Shown here: piece by piece, positions 44,220 through 54,205 of the stretch
Position numbering within the stretch: position 1 is the first letter of the stretch
How the letters are laid out: each line of letters opens with the position of its first letter
Origin: Hemileia vastatrix
Lineage: Eukaryota; Basidiomycota; Pucciniomycetes; Pucciniales; Zaghouaniaceae
Direction: 5' to 3'
NCBI GenBank assembly: GCA_030280995.1
Contig: JASXTE010000014.1
Span: 29,485,650-29,549,649, forward strand
Length of the DNA stretch: 64,000 nt
Position numbers and translations under genes: made by a program
Notes under the pieces: model-generated
What the model saw: the letters and a program-made list of their open reading frames with translations, nothing else
Database searches by the model: none
Told to the model about the DNA's origin: nothing

Positions 44220-44520
44220 TAAAACTAAAATACCTTTTATTATTTTTTTCTTATTTTTATTTTTATTTTTTTATTTTTATTTTTATTTTTATTTTTATTT
44301 TTTAGTTATTTTATTATTATTATTATTTTTTTACCATTTAAAATAAAAGATTTTTTTTTTTTTTTTAAATTAATTTTAATTTTTTAATTTTTTTTTTTTT
44401 TTTTAAAAAAAAAGATAGTTTTGAAATAAAAGTTAAAATTTAATTTTTAAAGAAAGATAAATGAATGTGAAAAGAAAAATAAAAAAAGTAATAAAAAAAT
44501 TTTTTTTAAAATAAAATTTT
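44220..44520. repeat. A/T low-complexity tract with (ATTTTT)n
   Basis: Long runs of TATTTTTATTTTT, then T and A homopolymers. It separates antisense gene 2 from the 3' end of pol. Confidence 0.85.
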
Positions 44521-45203
44521 AAAAGATGCCCCCCGGCCATTTGATGAGCCGTACCCTCGACATCATACCCACATCCAAGTGCAACTTGATGTGGTTACAC
44601 AATTTTGATAAATTGAAAAGAAAAGAAAATAAATGAAAGTTTTTTGAAGATAATTTTTATAATGATGATCACTGGGTGGGCTCCCTCCAATTTATAAAAA
44701 TGATTAGAGACCACCAGTGAGCATCACCTTTACAATAATTCATAATATATATTAAAGAAAAGGAATCACAATCTAACATAAAAAAATCAAAAACAAAATA
44801 AAATAAAAGAATCTTGAATCCAGCGTTGAGAGCGGTGTCTCTTGATTCGTTCCAGTTTATAGTCTTAGTGGACTTCCTAAAATTAAAAGACAAAGCCAGG
44901 ATTCAACTAGAAACAGGGAAAATTTTGGAAACAAACATTATGGGGTAATTGTGTATAGAGCAGCCAGCCCATCAATTACCCCCACACTTGCCAATATTAA
45001 ATTAAGAAGGTTCCCCTGTGAACACTTCTTCCAATAAATTTTAAAATTTTTCCAACACTATCTTCACCCATATATTAAGAATTTTAAATTTTGAAAATTT
45101 TCAATGAAGGTTTTCTCGTATTTCGTTATGTTTCATCACAGTTTCGTTGCCCATATGCAGTGTAACGATAGTAAAGTATTTTTTTATAAAAATAAGAAGA
45201 TAG

Positions 45204-45325
45204 TTTATACTCGTTGCGGAGGTATAAAATTTGATAAATGTCATTTAAAATTGTAGTTTATCCTCATTTCGGAGTTGATAAAATTTAAGAAATTTCATAG
45301 TTTATCCTCATTGCGGAGGAAGACT
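45204..45325 (-). repeat. Three hairpin repeats at the 3' end of pol
   Basis: Three copies (about 45211, 45254 and 45297) end in ATAAACTA on the minus strand. The last, with stem CCTC/GAGG and loop CGCAAT, encodes the final residues LRNEDKL of pol plus the stop. Confidence 0.75.
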
Positions 45326-48300
45326 TCGGCACTCCTGGTGCCTCTAGGATAGAACCGTTTCACTTGATCGGCCGCTACCCTCTTCTTCAATACTACTCCA
45401 TCCAACTCTTCTAGCACATATGAACCGCCGGAAACTTTCTCCTTGATTTTATACGGTCCATTCCACCTATCTGCAAACATTTTTCCCCACTGACTTTCCA
45501 AACTCCTATTATACACCAGGACCATATCTCCTGGGTTCAAAGGTTTCCTTAATCGATGTGCCAACCGCTCATCCCAATATCTAACTGATTGATTTCGGAT
45601 CTTCATCATCCGCGAATATGCCTTTTCTAAATATTCTTCTTTCTTTTCTAGCTGCATCATTCTTGCACACAATAATTCTTCAGTAGTTTTGACCGTGTCC
45701 CAGTCAACTCCAAGATATGATTCAGCTTCTAAATCAACCGGTAAAACTGCTTTCTGTCCAAAAACAAGTTCATAAGGTGAAAATCCGGTCGTCCTTTTGG
45801 CAGTGATTCGATCAGCAAATAAAACTAAAGGTAAATAGTGCCTCCATTTTTCGGCACTTGTCCCACACATTTTAACTAAAGCATCCTTGATAACTTGATG
45901 CCCTCTCTCAACCATGCCTTCAGCTTCAGGATAATATGGGGTTGCTACCCTAACCTTTGATCCAACTTTCAATACGGCCTCTTTAAACTCTGTCCCAAAT
46001 TCAGGACCTCCATCTACCGTTACCAACTTCATCACCCCATACCTATATACCCAATTATTCAAAAAAAATTCTGCCACATTTTTGGCAGTTAAATTAATAA
46101 GAGGCGCTGCCTCTACCCAACCAGATAAATCATCTCTGGCCACAATTAAATATTTATACCGTCCCTCTTTTATATGAACGGCATCTAAACTAACTCTTCC
46201 AAAGAGCGTATATTCACTGGTCGCGCGTCCAGGTTCTTTTGGCCTTAAATAACTTCGTCTTTGACATTCTTCGCATGACTGAACCCACTGTTTAACAGCC
46301 ATCTTCATGCCAGGCCACCAAAATTGATCAGAAATTCTTCTAAATGTTTCTCCAATGCCTCTATGCCCGAGATCTTCATGCAGTGATTTCAAAACTAATT
46401 CTTGCCCCTTCTGTTGAGTTATAACTACTTGAGGATTTGGATACCTCCTCCTCATTAAACGTCGACCAGATAGGTAAAACGTAGATGACTTCCTCTTGAT
46501 AGCCACCCATTCATCGTCTTCACAATCTTCTGGCCTCTCTAAAGTCAACAAATATTTGACTAACAAAAAATAAAAACCAGTCTGACCCCAGACTTCATCT
46601 TGAAAATCGATTAATATAACATCAATAGGGACTTCTCTATCACCAATATCACCTGCACATGAATGAGCCAATAATCGTTGACCCCTAAATAAATCTTTAA
46701 TCGAGCAATGTCGATGTTTTTCTTCTGAACCTTTGGATCCTTCGTAAACCGTATTTGAAAATACCTCTTTCTCTTTATCCACCCTTTTATTTAAATTCTC
46801 TAATTCTCCAACATATACACCATTCCTTAACTTACTACTATCCCACACTACCAATCCATCTTCCTCTACATACACCACATCTTCTTCTACCTCCTCTCTG
46901 CCGAATTTATCTACACCTTTTTCAACACCTTTTTTAACATAAAAACTATTTTCCAGTTTATCCTCTTGGTGGAGGTCATCATCATCATAATCTAAACACA
47001 ATAGTCCTGCCAGTTTAACCTCATGGGGGAGGTATGGAAAGTCTTCAGCTCCTTTAGTGCTGGCTTTGATAATAGGTATATCTTCATCGAACTCTTCTGA
47101 GTCCGAATCTTCTTCAGTGGGTGGTCTCCTTGATAAACAATCTGGCATAGTAAAAGTTTTGCCAGGCTTATGAACTAAATCAAACGAAAAATGTTGAATA
47201 AAAGCTACCCATCTCGTCATGGGTGCGTTCGGTAAACTTGGGGAATTAATCATCTGGATTAACAATTTCGCATCCACTTGCAACTCAAAATGTTGCCCCC
47301 ACAAAATATGCTGAAGTTTCTTCAGTATTTTTGCCACACCACATAATTCCAATTTTGGTTGAGAATATCTTGATTCGACCTCAGTTAATACTACAGATTC
47401 ATACCTAACTGGCCTGATGTAACCAGCTTTATCCATCTGAGACAAAACCGCCCCAGCTGCAATCTGACTTGAATCAACTGCTAAATAAATTCTGCCAGCA
47501 TCTTTTCCATAATCCAACTTGTGCAGGACTAAATCCTTCCCCACAACCTCCTTCTCACACTCTTCATCCCACTCCCAGTCTGCATCCTTTCTCGTTAACC
47601 GTCTCAATGGAGCTGCCAATGAAGAAAAGTCCTTGATAAACATTCTAACATATACGCAAACGCCTAAAAACCCTCTAACTTCGGTCGTATTCTTGGGTCT
47701 TGGCCAGGACTGAATTTTGTTAACTTTCTTCTTGGACATAATCCTACCCTCTCTACATACCACATGGCCTAATATTTCTAAGGCTGGCACACAACATGAA
47801 AATTTTGAACCTGAAATAGTTAAACCAGCCTCTTCAATTTGAAACAAGATTCTTTCTAAAGTAATTGCAAACTCCCAAATGAATTTGCGTATCCCGGGAT
47901 TCTCTTCCAACACCTGGTTATCATAGTCGGTTGTTGGTCCCTTAATTCCTCCATCATCTATAAAGATTCCAGCATATTGTGGAATTTCATCTTGAAGGAT
48001 CCAAGCCATCTGAGCTTGATAAACTGCAACCAAATTTGTTGCTCCTTGAGGTAATCTTGTTAACTGTAAACGTCCAAGTGGTGTATCGAATGTAGTGAGA
48101 GGTCTTGAGTCCGGATGTAACTCTCTCTCATCATATCCACCCATAATATCTCCCAAACCATAACACACTCTCCCTGCAAACGCTTCAACAAACTCCTCAG
48201 CACTAGGCGGTATCCCAGCATCCTTTATTGTAACCCTATTTAATTCCCTAAGATCATGAACAACTCTAAGCTTGCCATTTGGTTTCTTGATACAAAATAC

Positions 48301-49044
48301 AGGACTAGAATAACTTGACGTTGATTGCTCATACAGTCCAGTGCGTATCCGTTCTCTGGCAACTTCGATATAAGCTTCTTTCAATGCAGCCGGAATAGGA
48401 ATCGGTTTCTGCTGCCACGGTTCATGACATACCACAGGAATCTTGTAAGGCTCCCCATAGGAATGCTTCAACACACCCCTCTCCTCTTCTACAAAAGCAA
48501 TGGCCTTCTCTCGCTTGACCATCACATCCAACAACAACTTCTTCTCTTCTCCAGACAACCAACCATCAGGTCCAAAATTAACAACACCCAGTCTCTCAAA
48601 AGTGATTCTTGACGTCTCAGAAAATTCAGGCAGATTCTTTACCAAGGGACTTTCATAAGGATCTCTTGATAACCTTGGTCTTCTCAAAGGTGGATTTAAT
48701 TCAGCAGGTAGCGGCTCATTAATAGGTCGAACTTTATTTGCTACTTTCTTATATTTGGCTGCGTCCACATCTAAATTAACTTGAGGTAAAACATTTTCTT
48801 TTGTATCGCCATTAAAACTTTCATCAAATGAATCTTCTTCATCGCCAGAATCAGAATAAGAAAAATTAGAAAAATATTTTATTTCATTTTTAAATTTTAC
48901 CCTTTTCTCCTTTCCCTCGTCTAATTTATAAACAGATTTTCCGACACCTTTGCTTCCCTTATCCAACAGTAAATCACCCGTAAAGAAAGTCGGCAGTTTA
49001 ACCTCTTGCTGGAGGACCGGATTTGAATTTTCACAAAATTTATT
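45295..49044 (-). CDS. pol: Ty3-2 pol: reverse transcriptase, RNase H, integrase
   Basis: The frame is open from about 49044. No ATG is needed, and an earlier frame probably feeds it. After an acidic start comes the reverse transcriptase: KLRVVHDLRELNRV, GLGDIMGGYDE (motif A Asp), RLPQGATNLVAVYQ and the catalytic GIFIDDGGIKG, with FIDD where most Ty3 enzymes have YxDD. RNase H starts at IYLAVDSSQIAAGAVL. A roughly 200-residue acidic insertion separates it from integrase, whose zinc site (HEDLGHRGIG ... CEECQRRS) and catalytic D (LDAVHIKEG), D (TVDGGPEFG) and E (EAEGMVERGHQV) are all present. It ends at LRNEDKL. The hairpin repeat is read through as LHQEDKL and LPHEVKL inside the insertion. 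Confidence 0.9.
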   Translation of the reverse strand, partial: NKFCENSNPVLQQEVKLPTFFTGDLLLDKGSKGVGKSVYKLDEGKEKRVKFKNEIKYFSNFSYSDSGDEEDSFDESFNGDTKENVLPQVNLDVDAAKYKKVANKVRPINEPLPAELNPPLRRPRLSRDPYESPLVKNLPEFSETSRITFERLGVVNFGPDGWLSGEEKKLLLDVMVKREKAIAFVEEERGVLKHSYGEPYKIPVVCHEPWQQKPIPIPAALKEAYIEVARERIRTGLYEQSTSSYSSPVFCIKKPNGKLRVVHDLRELNRVTIKDAGIPPSAEEFVEAFAGRVCYGLGDIMGGYDERELHPDSRPLTTFDTPLGRLQLTRLPQGATNLVAVYQAQMAWILQDEIPQYAGIFIDDGGIKGPTTDYDNQVLEENPGIRKFIWEFAITLERILFQIEEAGLTISGSKFSCCVPALEILGHVVCREGRIMSKKKVNKIQSWPRPKNTTEVRGFLGVCVYVRMFIKDFSSLAAPLRRLTRKDADWEWDEECEKEVVGKDLVLHKLDYGKDAGRIYLAVDSSQIAAGAVLSQMDKAGYIRPVRYESVVLTEVESRYSQPKLELCGVAKILKKLQHILWGQHFELQVDAKLLIQMINSPSLPNAPMTRWVAFIQHFSFDLVHKPGKTFTMPDCLSRRPPTEEDSDSEEFDEDIPIIKASTKGAEDFPYLPHEVKLAGLLCLDYDDDDLHQEDKLENSFYVKKGVEKGVDKFGREEVEEDVVYVEEDGLVVWDSSKLRNGVYVGELENLNKRVDKEKEVFSNTVYEGSKGSEEKHRHCSIKDLFRGQRLLAHSCAGDIGDREVPIDVILIDFQDEVWGQTGFYFLLVKYLLTLERPEDCEDDEWVAIKRKSSTFYLSGRRLMRRRYPNPQVVITQQKGQELVLKSLHEDLGHRGIGETFRRISDQFWWPGMKMAVKQWVQSCEECQRRSYLRPKEPGRATSEYTLFGRVSLDAVHIKEGRYKYLIVARDDLSGWVEAAPLINLTAKNVAEFFLNNWVYRYGVMKLVTVDGGPEFGTEFKEAVLKVGSKVRVATPYYPEAEGMVERGHQVIKDALVKMCGTSAEKWRHYLPLVLFADRITAKRTTGFSPYELVFGQKAVLPVDLEAESYLGVDWDTVKTTEELLCARMMQLEKKEEYLEKAYSRMMKIRNQSVRYWDERLAHRLRKPLNPGDMVLVYNRSLESQWGKMFADRWNGPYKIKEKVSGGSYVLEELDGVVLKKRVAADQVKRFYPRGTRSAEVFLRNEDKL

Positions 49045-49615
49045 TTTTTTGAGTTTTAATTATACTGAGATTTTTAATCGGATTTGGATAAGATTTTCGC
49101 AGTTTACCCTCTTGCTGGAGGTCCGTAATAGAAGGAGATAATTGCAGTTTAACCTCTTGCTGGAGGTCCGTAATAGAATTTTCACAAAAATTATTTTTTT
49201 GTGTTTTAATTATACTGAGATTTTTTATTGGGTTTTGATGAGATAATTGCAGTTTTCCCTCTTGCTGGAGGTCCAAAATAGAAGGAGATAATTGCAGTTT
49301 AACCTCTTGCTGGAGGCCAGGAATTGAATTTTCACAAAAATTATTTTTTTGTGTTTTAATTTTACTGAGATTTTTTATTGGGTTTTGATGAGATAATTGC
49401 AGTTTACCCTCTTGCTGGAGGTCCAAAATAGAAGGAGATAATTGCAGTTTAACCTCTTGCTGGAGGTCAGGAATTGAATTTTTACAAAAATTATTTTTTT
49501 GTGTTTTAATTATACTGAGATTTTTTATTGGATTTTGATGTGATATTTGCAGTTTACCCTCTTGCTGGAGGTCCAAAATAGAAGGAGATAATTGCAGTTT
49601 AACCTCTTGCTGGAG
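49000..49615 (-). repeat. 150-bp in-frame tandem repeat in the pol linker
   Basis: Copies begin at 49100, 49250, 49400 and 49550 (CAGTTTACCCTCTTGCTGGA), a period of exactly 150 bases, with a partial copy before. Each unit encodes 50 residues, including LQQEVKLQLSPSILD, LQQEGKLQLSHQNPIKN and LSIIKTQKNN, and holds two hairpin repeats. Single-base differences are few, so the array is recent. Confidence 0.92.
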
Positions 49616-50798
49616 GCAATCAAACATACCCTTCCAATTTTTATCCAACCTAATTTGGCCCATTTTGCCTTTTTCACCGTTTTTAAATTTAATAGAAAAA
49701 CCGGGTAAATTCAATAAACATATAGAAAAGTCCATAACGTATTTGCACTCCAAAGTAATATTAACAGAAAATAATTGAGAATCCACTTGAATTATCTCCA
49801 AGTGAGCTGACCTATTGCAATCCGGGATCTCATCCTGAGGAGAGATTACAACATTAGAGTGATCAGCCCCTGCTACCCCAAAAAATGAGGGCATCCATCC
49901 CTTTCCAACAAACATAATTCACCAGAAGCCGTCCGTTTTATATGCCGCTTCTTGGTGCAAACACAACACTGGCACAGAGTAGTAATCCCTGGCCGTGTTT
50001 CCCAACCTTCATCTCCAGGAGGTGCTAACCGCATATGTAACCTCCGCATATCTTCACCAGTGATCTCCAAACTAATCCCCATGCCAGCTTGATACCCTAT
50101 CCTGGCCTCAAAATCCATCAAAAAAGGACCACCAAGAACAGTTTTGACTGCTCCTCTGGCCACATAAAAGTGAACCTTACCAACAGATCCACCAATGCCT
50201 AACCTGACATGCTCAGCTGTACCCATCAGCTCTGTTGCATGCCCTCCAATACCTCTGAGGTTTCCCCAGTTCCACTTTTAATTGGCAAGCCTATACTCGT
50301 CGCTTGCTCCGATGAAATTAAATTAATTTGAGACCCTGAATCAACCAAGGCCTTTACTTCTTTACCATTTAGAGTTACCACCAGGTAACCCAGGGGAGCG
50401 GAAAAATGCGTATCTACATCTTCACCAAACTTTTCAGCATTTTCACAAATATATTCCACCTCTCCAGTGGAAACCCGACGCCTCGTCAAATGCTTCTTTT
50501 GCTTTTCAGAAAGCGCCGGACTAATCGTAAATAACTCCCCCAAAGATAAGGGAATCTGAAGTTGATTCACCCTATTCAAAACTGCGTCCATTGCATTAGC
50601 TTGACCAGAAACTACTGACCGCTCATACTGGACCTTTGATTTAACAACCTTGGCCCTGGGTACCTCTTGAGGTCCAACCGAGCCATCTTCACCCCCCATT
50701 ATAACATCTTCACTTTCTATAACCCTAACTCCGTCACCAGCTTCTTGCACTAATCCTGATCCATCGCTAGTCCTTCTTACACCCTCCATTGGGATGGG
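49040..50798 (-). CDS. pro: Ty3-2 protease and linker region, with two frame changes
   Basis: The first frame (50789-50226) starts MEGVRRTSDGSG and reaches the retropepsin site ALVDSGSQINLISSEQA. The frame then changes by one base near 50226, and the enzyme continues LGIGGSVGKVHFYVARGAVK, TVLGGPFLMDFEARIG to 49873. A second one-base change near 49900 continues WMPSFFGVAGADHSNVVI, ISPQDEIPDCNRSAH into the repeat linker. The same residues occur in the decayed copy near 59100, which confirms the joined order. The protease would process Gag and Pol. The frame is the same as gag's, directly after gag's TAA. Whether the shifts are mutations, base-calling errors in homopolymers, or programmed is open. 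Confidence 0.8.
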
Positions 50799-52484
50799 TT
50801 AGCTAAAACTTGGTCTGGGTAGAGACGCCAACGGTATGTCCTCCTCAGAATCCGAATCATCCTCTGGCATAGGCTCACCATTTAAATCAAACTTGCCATA
50901 ACTAGGGGGCCCCATATCAGCAATCCCCTTCTGCATTTTATATAATTCGTCCTTAGAGTAAGGGTTCAATTTGTTGGCGGCAGTTTGAGCACTAGAATTC
51001 TTGTCCTTAGAGTAAGGGTTCACTTTGTTATTGGCCTTGCCAGGATTAGCCCTCAATTGGCTCTGAATGCTACTTTTCGCCTTAGTAGCGGCTGCTCTTC
51101 TAGCAGCATTAACATCATATTCGCCAGCCATACAGCTACCCTCCACCTGGGCAACCGTCGCCAGCTCTAAACCACCAAAAGAAGTAGAAAATGTGGCTTT
51201 ACTGACCTCTTTCTCCTTGCCCTTGTCAGCTTTACCACCATTACCATTACCATTTTTGCCACTCTTAGCATTAACATCTTCATCCGTCACCTCTTCAAAT
51301 CTGGCTCTCCTTTCAGCCGTTAAACTTCTTCTGACCAAATCAGAAGGAGACTGTCCATCACTGGGCTTGATGAACGAACCATCAGGAAATTTATAAACTT
51401 TACCATCAAATAAAACTCGCCCAGCATCCATATCCTTATCAAGAGCAAAACAAACTGTTGCTCTGTGCCCTCTCCTATTACAATAGGAGCACACCTTTGG
51501 CTCATCGTAGCCACCTCTATATCCATTACTACCACCATTCCCACCATTTCTCCCATTGCCTGGGAAGCGGTTACCGTTGTTATTGCCATTATAATTTCGA
51601 CGTTCATAACCTCTAGACTGATAAGAAGTCGACGTCGACGAAGAAGCGATTGGGGCCTTGTTGGCCTTCTGGGTTTCTTGAACAAATATTTTTAATTGTT
51701 TAGTTAAATCGGCCAGGTGATCGACCATCTTATTATCTACATTACCCTCAACTTTAGCAGCAGGTAATCCCATTTGAGCCTTCTTGGCCTCCTGGGCTTT
51801 GACCATAATATCGTTGTTTTCGGCCAAAACTTTGCTAACCTTGCTAACATATTGAGTGCATGACTCTTGATATTTGTCCAACGCTAATAACTTTAGATGG
51901 GCCTGAATGTTCTCTTTGATAACCTCCAGAGCCGGCAGTTTCTGCTCACCATTAGGCAGTTCCTTCATCAAATCTTTTCTTGAAAGATCCTTCAAGACGT
52001 CCATTCGAATATCCCTGCTGCATGCTGTCCAAAACAAATCTTTTGCTTGGTTCTCATGCACTAACTCGTCCACCAGTATGAGATATTCCACCACTTCATC
52101 AAACTGAACACAGAGCTTTTTGAAGTCAGCCATAGAAGAAACTCCACCTTTTGCTTGCCAGTCTCCAACAATTTTATTGAGGTCCATCATAGTAAACCTA
52201 ACACCCCATCTATCAACCATAGCTTTAGAAAGCTTAACCCAATCCTTGTCCTTGAATGCCTGCATAGCAATAACCTCTTTTTCCACCTCCCTATCAGCAA
52301 TAAAAAACCTAACTTGCTTCACCATATCCACATGGGAAGCACCATCAACAGCAGCAGCAGCTTCATACCTGCTAATGAACCATTTAACCTCCTCCCCATC
52401 AAACTTTGGGCCATCCCAAGAAACAATTCTAACTGAGGGAGTAAGAGGGTTAGAAGATCCAGAAGCAACAGCAGAAGAAGACAT
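50799..52484 (-). CDS. gag: Ty3-2 Gag, 561 aa, intact
   Basis: The ATG at 52482-52484 starts MSSSAVASGSSNPLTPSVRI. Residues ~20-200 form a capsid-like helical region (VSWDGPKFDGEEVKWFISRY, WQAKGGVSSMADFKKLCVQF, LFWTACSRDIRMDVLKDL). A Gly/Asn-rich basic stretch (RNYNGNNNGNRFPGNGRNGG) leads to a CCHC zinc knuckle CSYCNRRGHRATVC (CX2CX4HX4C) for RNA binding. The C-terminal part has two NKxNPYSKD repeats and an acidic DDSDSEEDIP tail. The stop is TAA at 50799-50801. Nine bases later, in the same frame, lies the ATG of the protease frame, so protease could be made by readthrough or by re-initiation. Confidence 0.93.
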   Translation of the reverse strand: MSSSAVASGSSNPLTPSVRIVSWDGPKFDGEEVKWFISRYEAAAAVDGASHVDMVKQVRFFIADREVEKEVIAMQAFKDKDWVKLSKAMVDRWGVRFTMMDLNKIVGDWQAKGGVSSMADFKKLCVQFDEVVEYLILVDELVHENQAKDLFWTACSRDIRMDVLKDLSRKDLMKELPNGEQKLPALEVIKENIQAHLKLLALDKYQESCTQYVSKVSKVLAENNDIMVKAQEAKKAQMGLPAAKVEGNVDNKMVDHLADLTKQLKIFVQETQKANKAPIASSSTSTSYQSRGYERRNYNGNNNGNRFPGNGRNGGNGGSNGYRGGYDEPKVCSYCNRRGHRATVCFALDKDMDAGRVLFDGKVYKFPDGSFIKPSDGQSPSDLVRRSLTAERRARFEEVTDEDVNAKSGKNGNGNGGKADKGKEKEVSKATFSTSFGGLELATVAQVEGSCMAGEYDVNAARRAAATKAKSSIQSQLRANPGKANNKVNPYSKDKNSSAQTAANKLNPYSKDELYKMQKGIADMGPPSYGKFDLNGEPMPEDDSDSEEDIPLASLPRPSFS

Positions 52485-52527
52485 CCCAATAAGTAATGAA
52501 AAGCGTTAACAATCAATAAAATAACAA

Positions 52528-52663
52528 GCCTCTTGCAGGCCAATAACAAAAATCCAATTAGAGTTCCAGAAAATAAGCCTCTTGCAGGCTAATAACGTTC
52601 TTGATCCAAGTAAGTCTTTTAAAGAAAGCTAGAGAAATCGAAACCCCACGTTGGGCGCCAACT
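52528..52663 (-). promoter_or_regulatory. Leader hairpins and primer-binding site of Ty3-2
   Basis: Two near-identical hairpins (GCCTGCAAGAGGC on the minus strand) lie at 52528-52540 and 52576-52590. The primer-binding site TGGCGCCCAACGTGGGG lies three bases inside the 5' LTR (ending at 52660). The plus strand there reads CGAAACCCCACGTTGGGCGC then CA, like the T-arm and CCA end of a tRNA. The tRNA identity is not assigned. The hairpins may serve packaging or dimerisation (inference). Confidence 0.75.
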
Positions 52664-53732
52664 ATGGTAAGGTAAACTCTTACAGTCGCCTTGCTGTAAG
52701 CAGAATCCGGAGGAGATATGTGGATTTAGCTGAAAACCCCGTCCTTCCAATAAAAATAACAAAATGGGTGTTCTAAATCACTAAGCTAACCAATCTACTT
52801 AGATCTGATTTATAAAATAATGAAACTCTAAAATATTTAACGCTTATTGAGATTTAAAGAAAGTGGCTGTTGATAAAAGAAATACTGATAACAACAATTA
52901 AGGTGTACCAGTGAAAGATCTGTAAAGATTGACTTTTATGTTTTTATAATAATTTGAATTTTTATGAGACAGCAATAATCAAGTCCCAGCGATGAAGACC
53001 TTTCTAAAGATACCCTGTATGAAGTGTGATTTTAATTGTTGAGTAGTATTTCTAAAATGTTATATATAAAATATAAAGTTATAAGGGTATTACAATTTAT
53101 TTTAATTTGTTGAGTAATAAAAAAAATGAGACTGTGGTGGTTAAAGATTAAGCTGTATGATGTGTCCCCCCTCTCAATTTTGAGTTTGAGAAGCGCTTAA
53201 GTATTCCTAGTCACGTGCCTAAGTTTTCCCCTCCAGAGCTCAGCCAGAGTCAATCCGGAGCCCGTCCGGACTCAATTAGAACCTTTAAAACTATAATAAA
53301 AAATCTAGAAAAATTACACATAATAGAGCCACTTTCCTTTTACATTCCAATTTAATTTTCGTAGTCTGCGCAGCTCTAATTACCCCGTGAAAATTCATCA
53401 AAGTTAAGTAATTTTTGAAAACGTAAATATTTCTATAAAACTTTAAAATTCATTTAAAAATATAAAAAAATAGTAAAAATTCTGAGAAAATTTCCCAAGG
53501 TTCTTGAGTGACTTGACTTGATACTTATAAATTTTTCAGACCGTAAAAATAAGTTTTCTCCGTAAAATAAATTGTATTTGTGTAGGCATTCGCTCGTGAC
53601 CAATTTCTTCATATTTTAAACTCCAATAAATTAAATAAAACCCTTTTTATAAAAAATAATAACGCCAATCTTGCACGCCGTAATAACTCCATTTACATAT
53701 TTAGGTGCCGTACGAAACTTTAGGCTACCACA
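52664..53732 (-). repeat. 5' LTR of Ty3-2
   Basis: Near-identical to 40101-41170 (six substitutions, one indel in an A run). Confidence 0.95.
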
Positions 53733-53737
53733 ATGTT

Positions 53738-54205
53738 TGCTTGGGTGAATCTAAATTTTTTTCCATCTTAATATATTTTATAAAAAGATCAATTGATGGC
53801 TATGAATTACTAATTTCCATTTCCATGGAAGAGTGAAATATATTTTAAAAATTAATAATATTGAGTAAAATTTCATATTTTTGACCAGAAAGAATCAATT
53901 GCAATTTTTTTTACCTAATGGCTATCTTATTATGGATGTTTTAAAATTCTTACTATAAATTTATTTCATCTTGTCAGATATAATGAATAATGCATATTAT
54001 AATTATTTTGTTCTAAGAAGGTTCTATGATATTTCAAAGCTTGCCTTATTTCCTAATAACAACCACATTCAACATCTACCTTCAAGAGTATCAAATCTTT
54101 TTTTTACTAAGCCAAGTTATCCTCAAAAATGGACATCAGTACAGATGGTAATTATTTTTCATGTTTGTGATCTCAACTCTTGTACTCACAGGAAAAAAAG
54201 TTCAA
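53738..54205. other. Flank between Ty3-2 and the next gene
   Basis: AT-rich. An 80-codon plus-strand frame at 53971 has no recognisable content. Confidence 0.3.

Larger units (their letters stand above)
40101..53732 (-). mobile_element. Young Ty3 LTR retrotransposon (Ty3-2) with antisense genes
   Basis: The 13.6-kb element lies between target copies ATGTT at 40096-40100 and 53733-53737. On the minus strand the order is 5' LTR, primer-binding site, leader hairpins, gag, protease, repeat linker, reverse transcriptase/RNase H/integrase, then a 4-kb tail with two genes on the other strand, the polypurine tract and the 3' LTR. The LTRs differ by six substitutions and one A-run indel in 1070 bases, so insertion was recent. 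Coding parts are largely intact, apart from three single-base frame changes. Confidence 0.95.

Noticed and set aside
44220..44420. Telomere or centromere-like A/T tract
   Set aside because: It is simple (ATTTTT)n and homopolymer sequence within the retrotransposon.
52638..52660. tRNA gene suggested by a T-arm-like end and CCA
   Set aside because: Only the 3' end is present and it sits exactly at the primer-binding site of Ty3-2.
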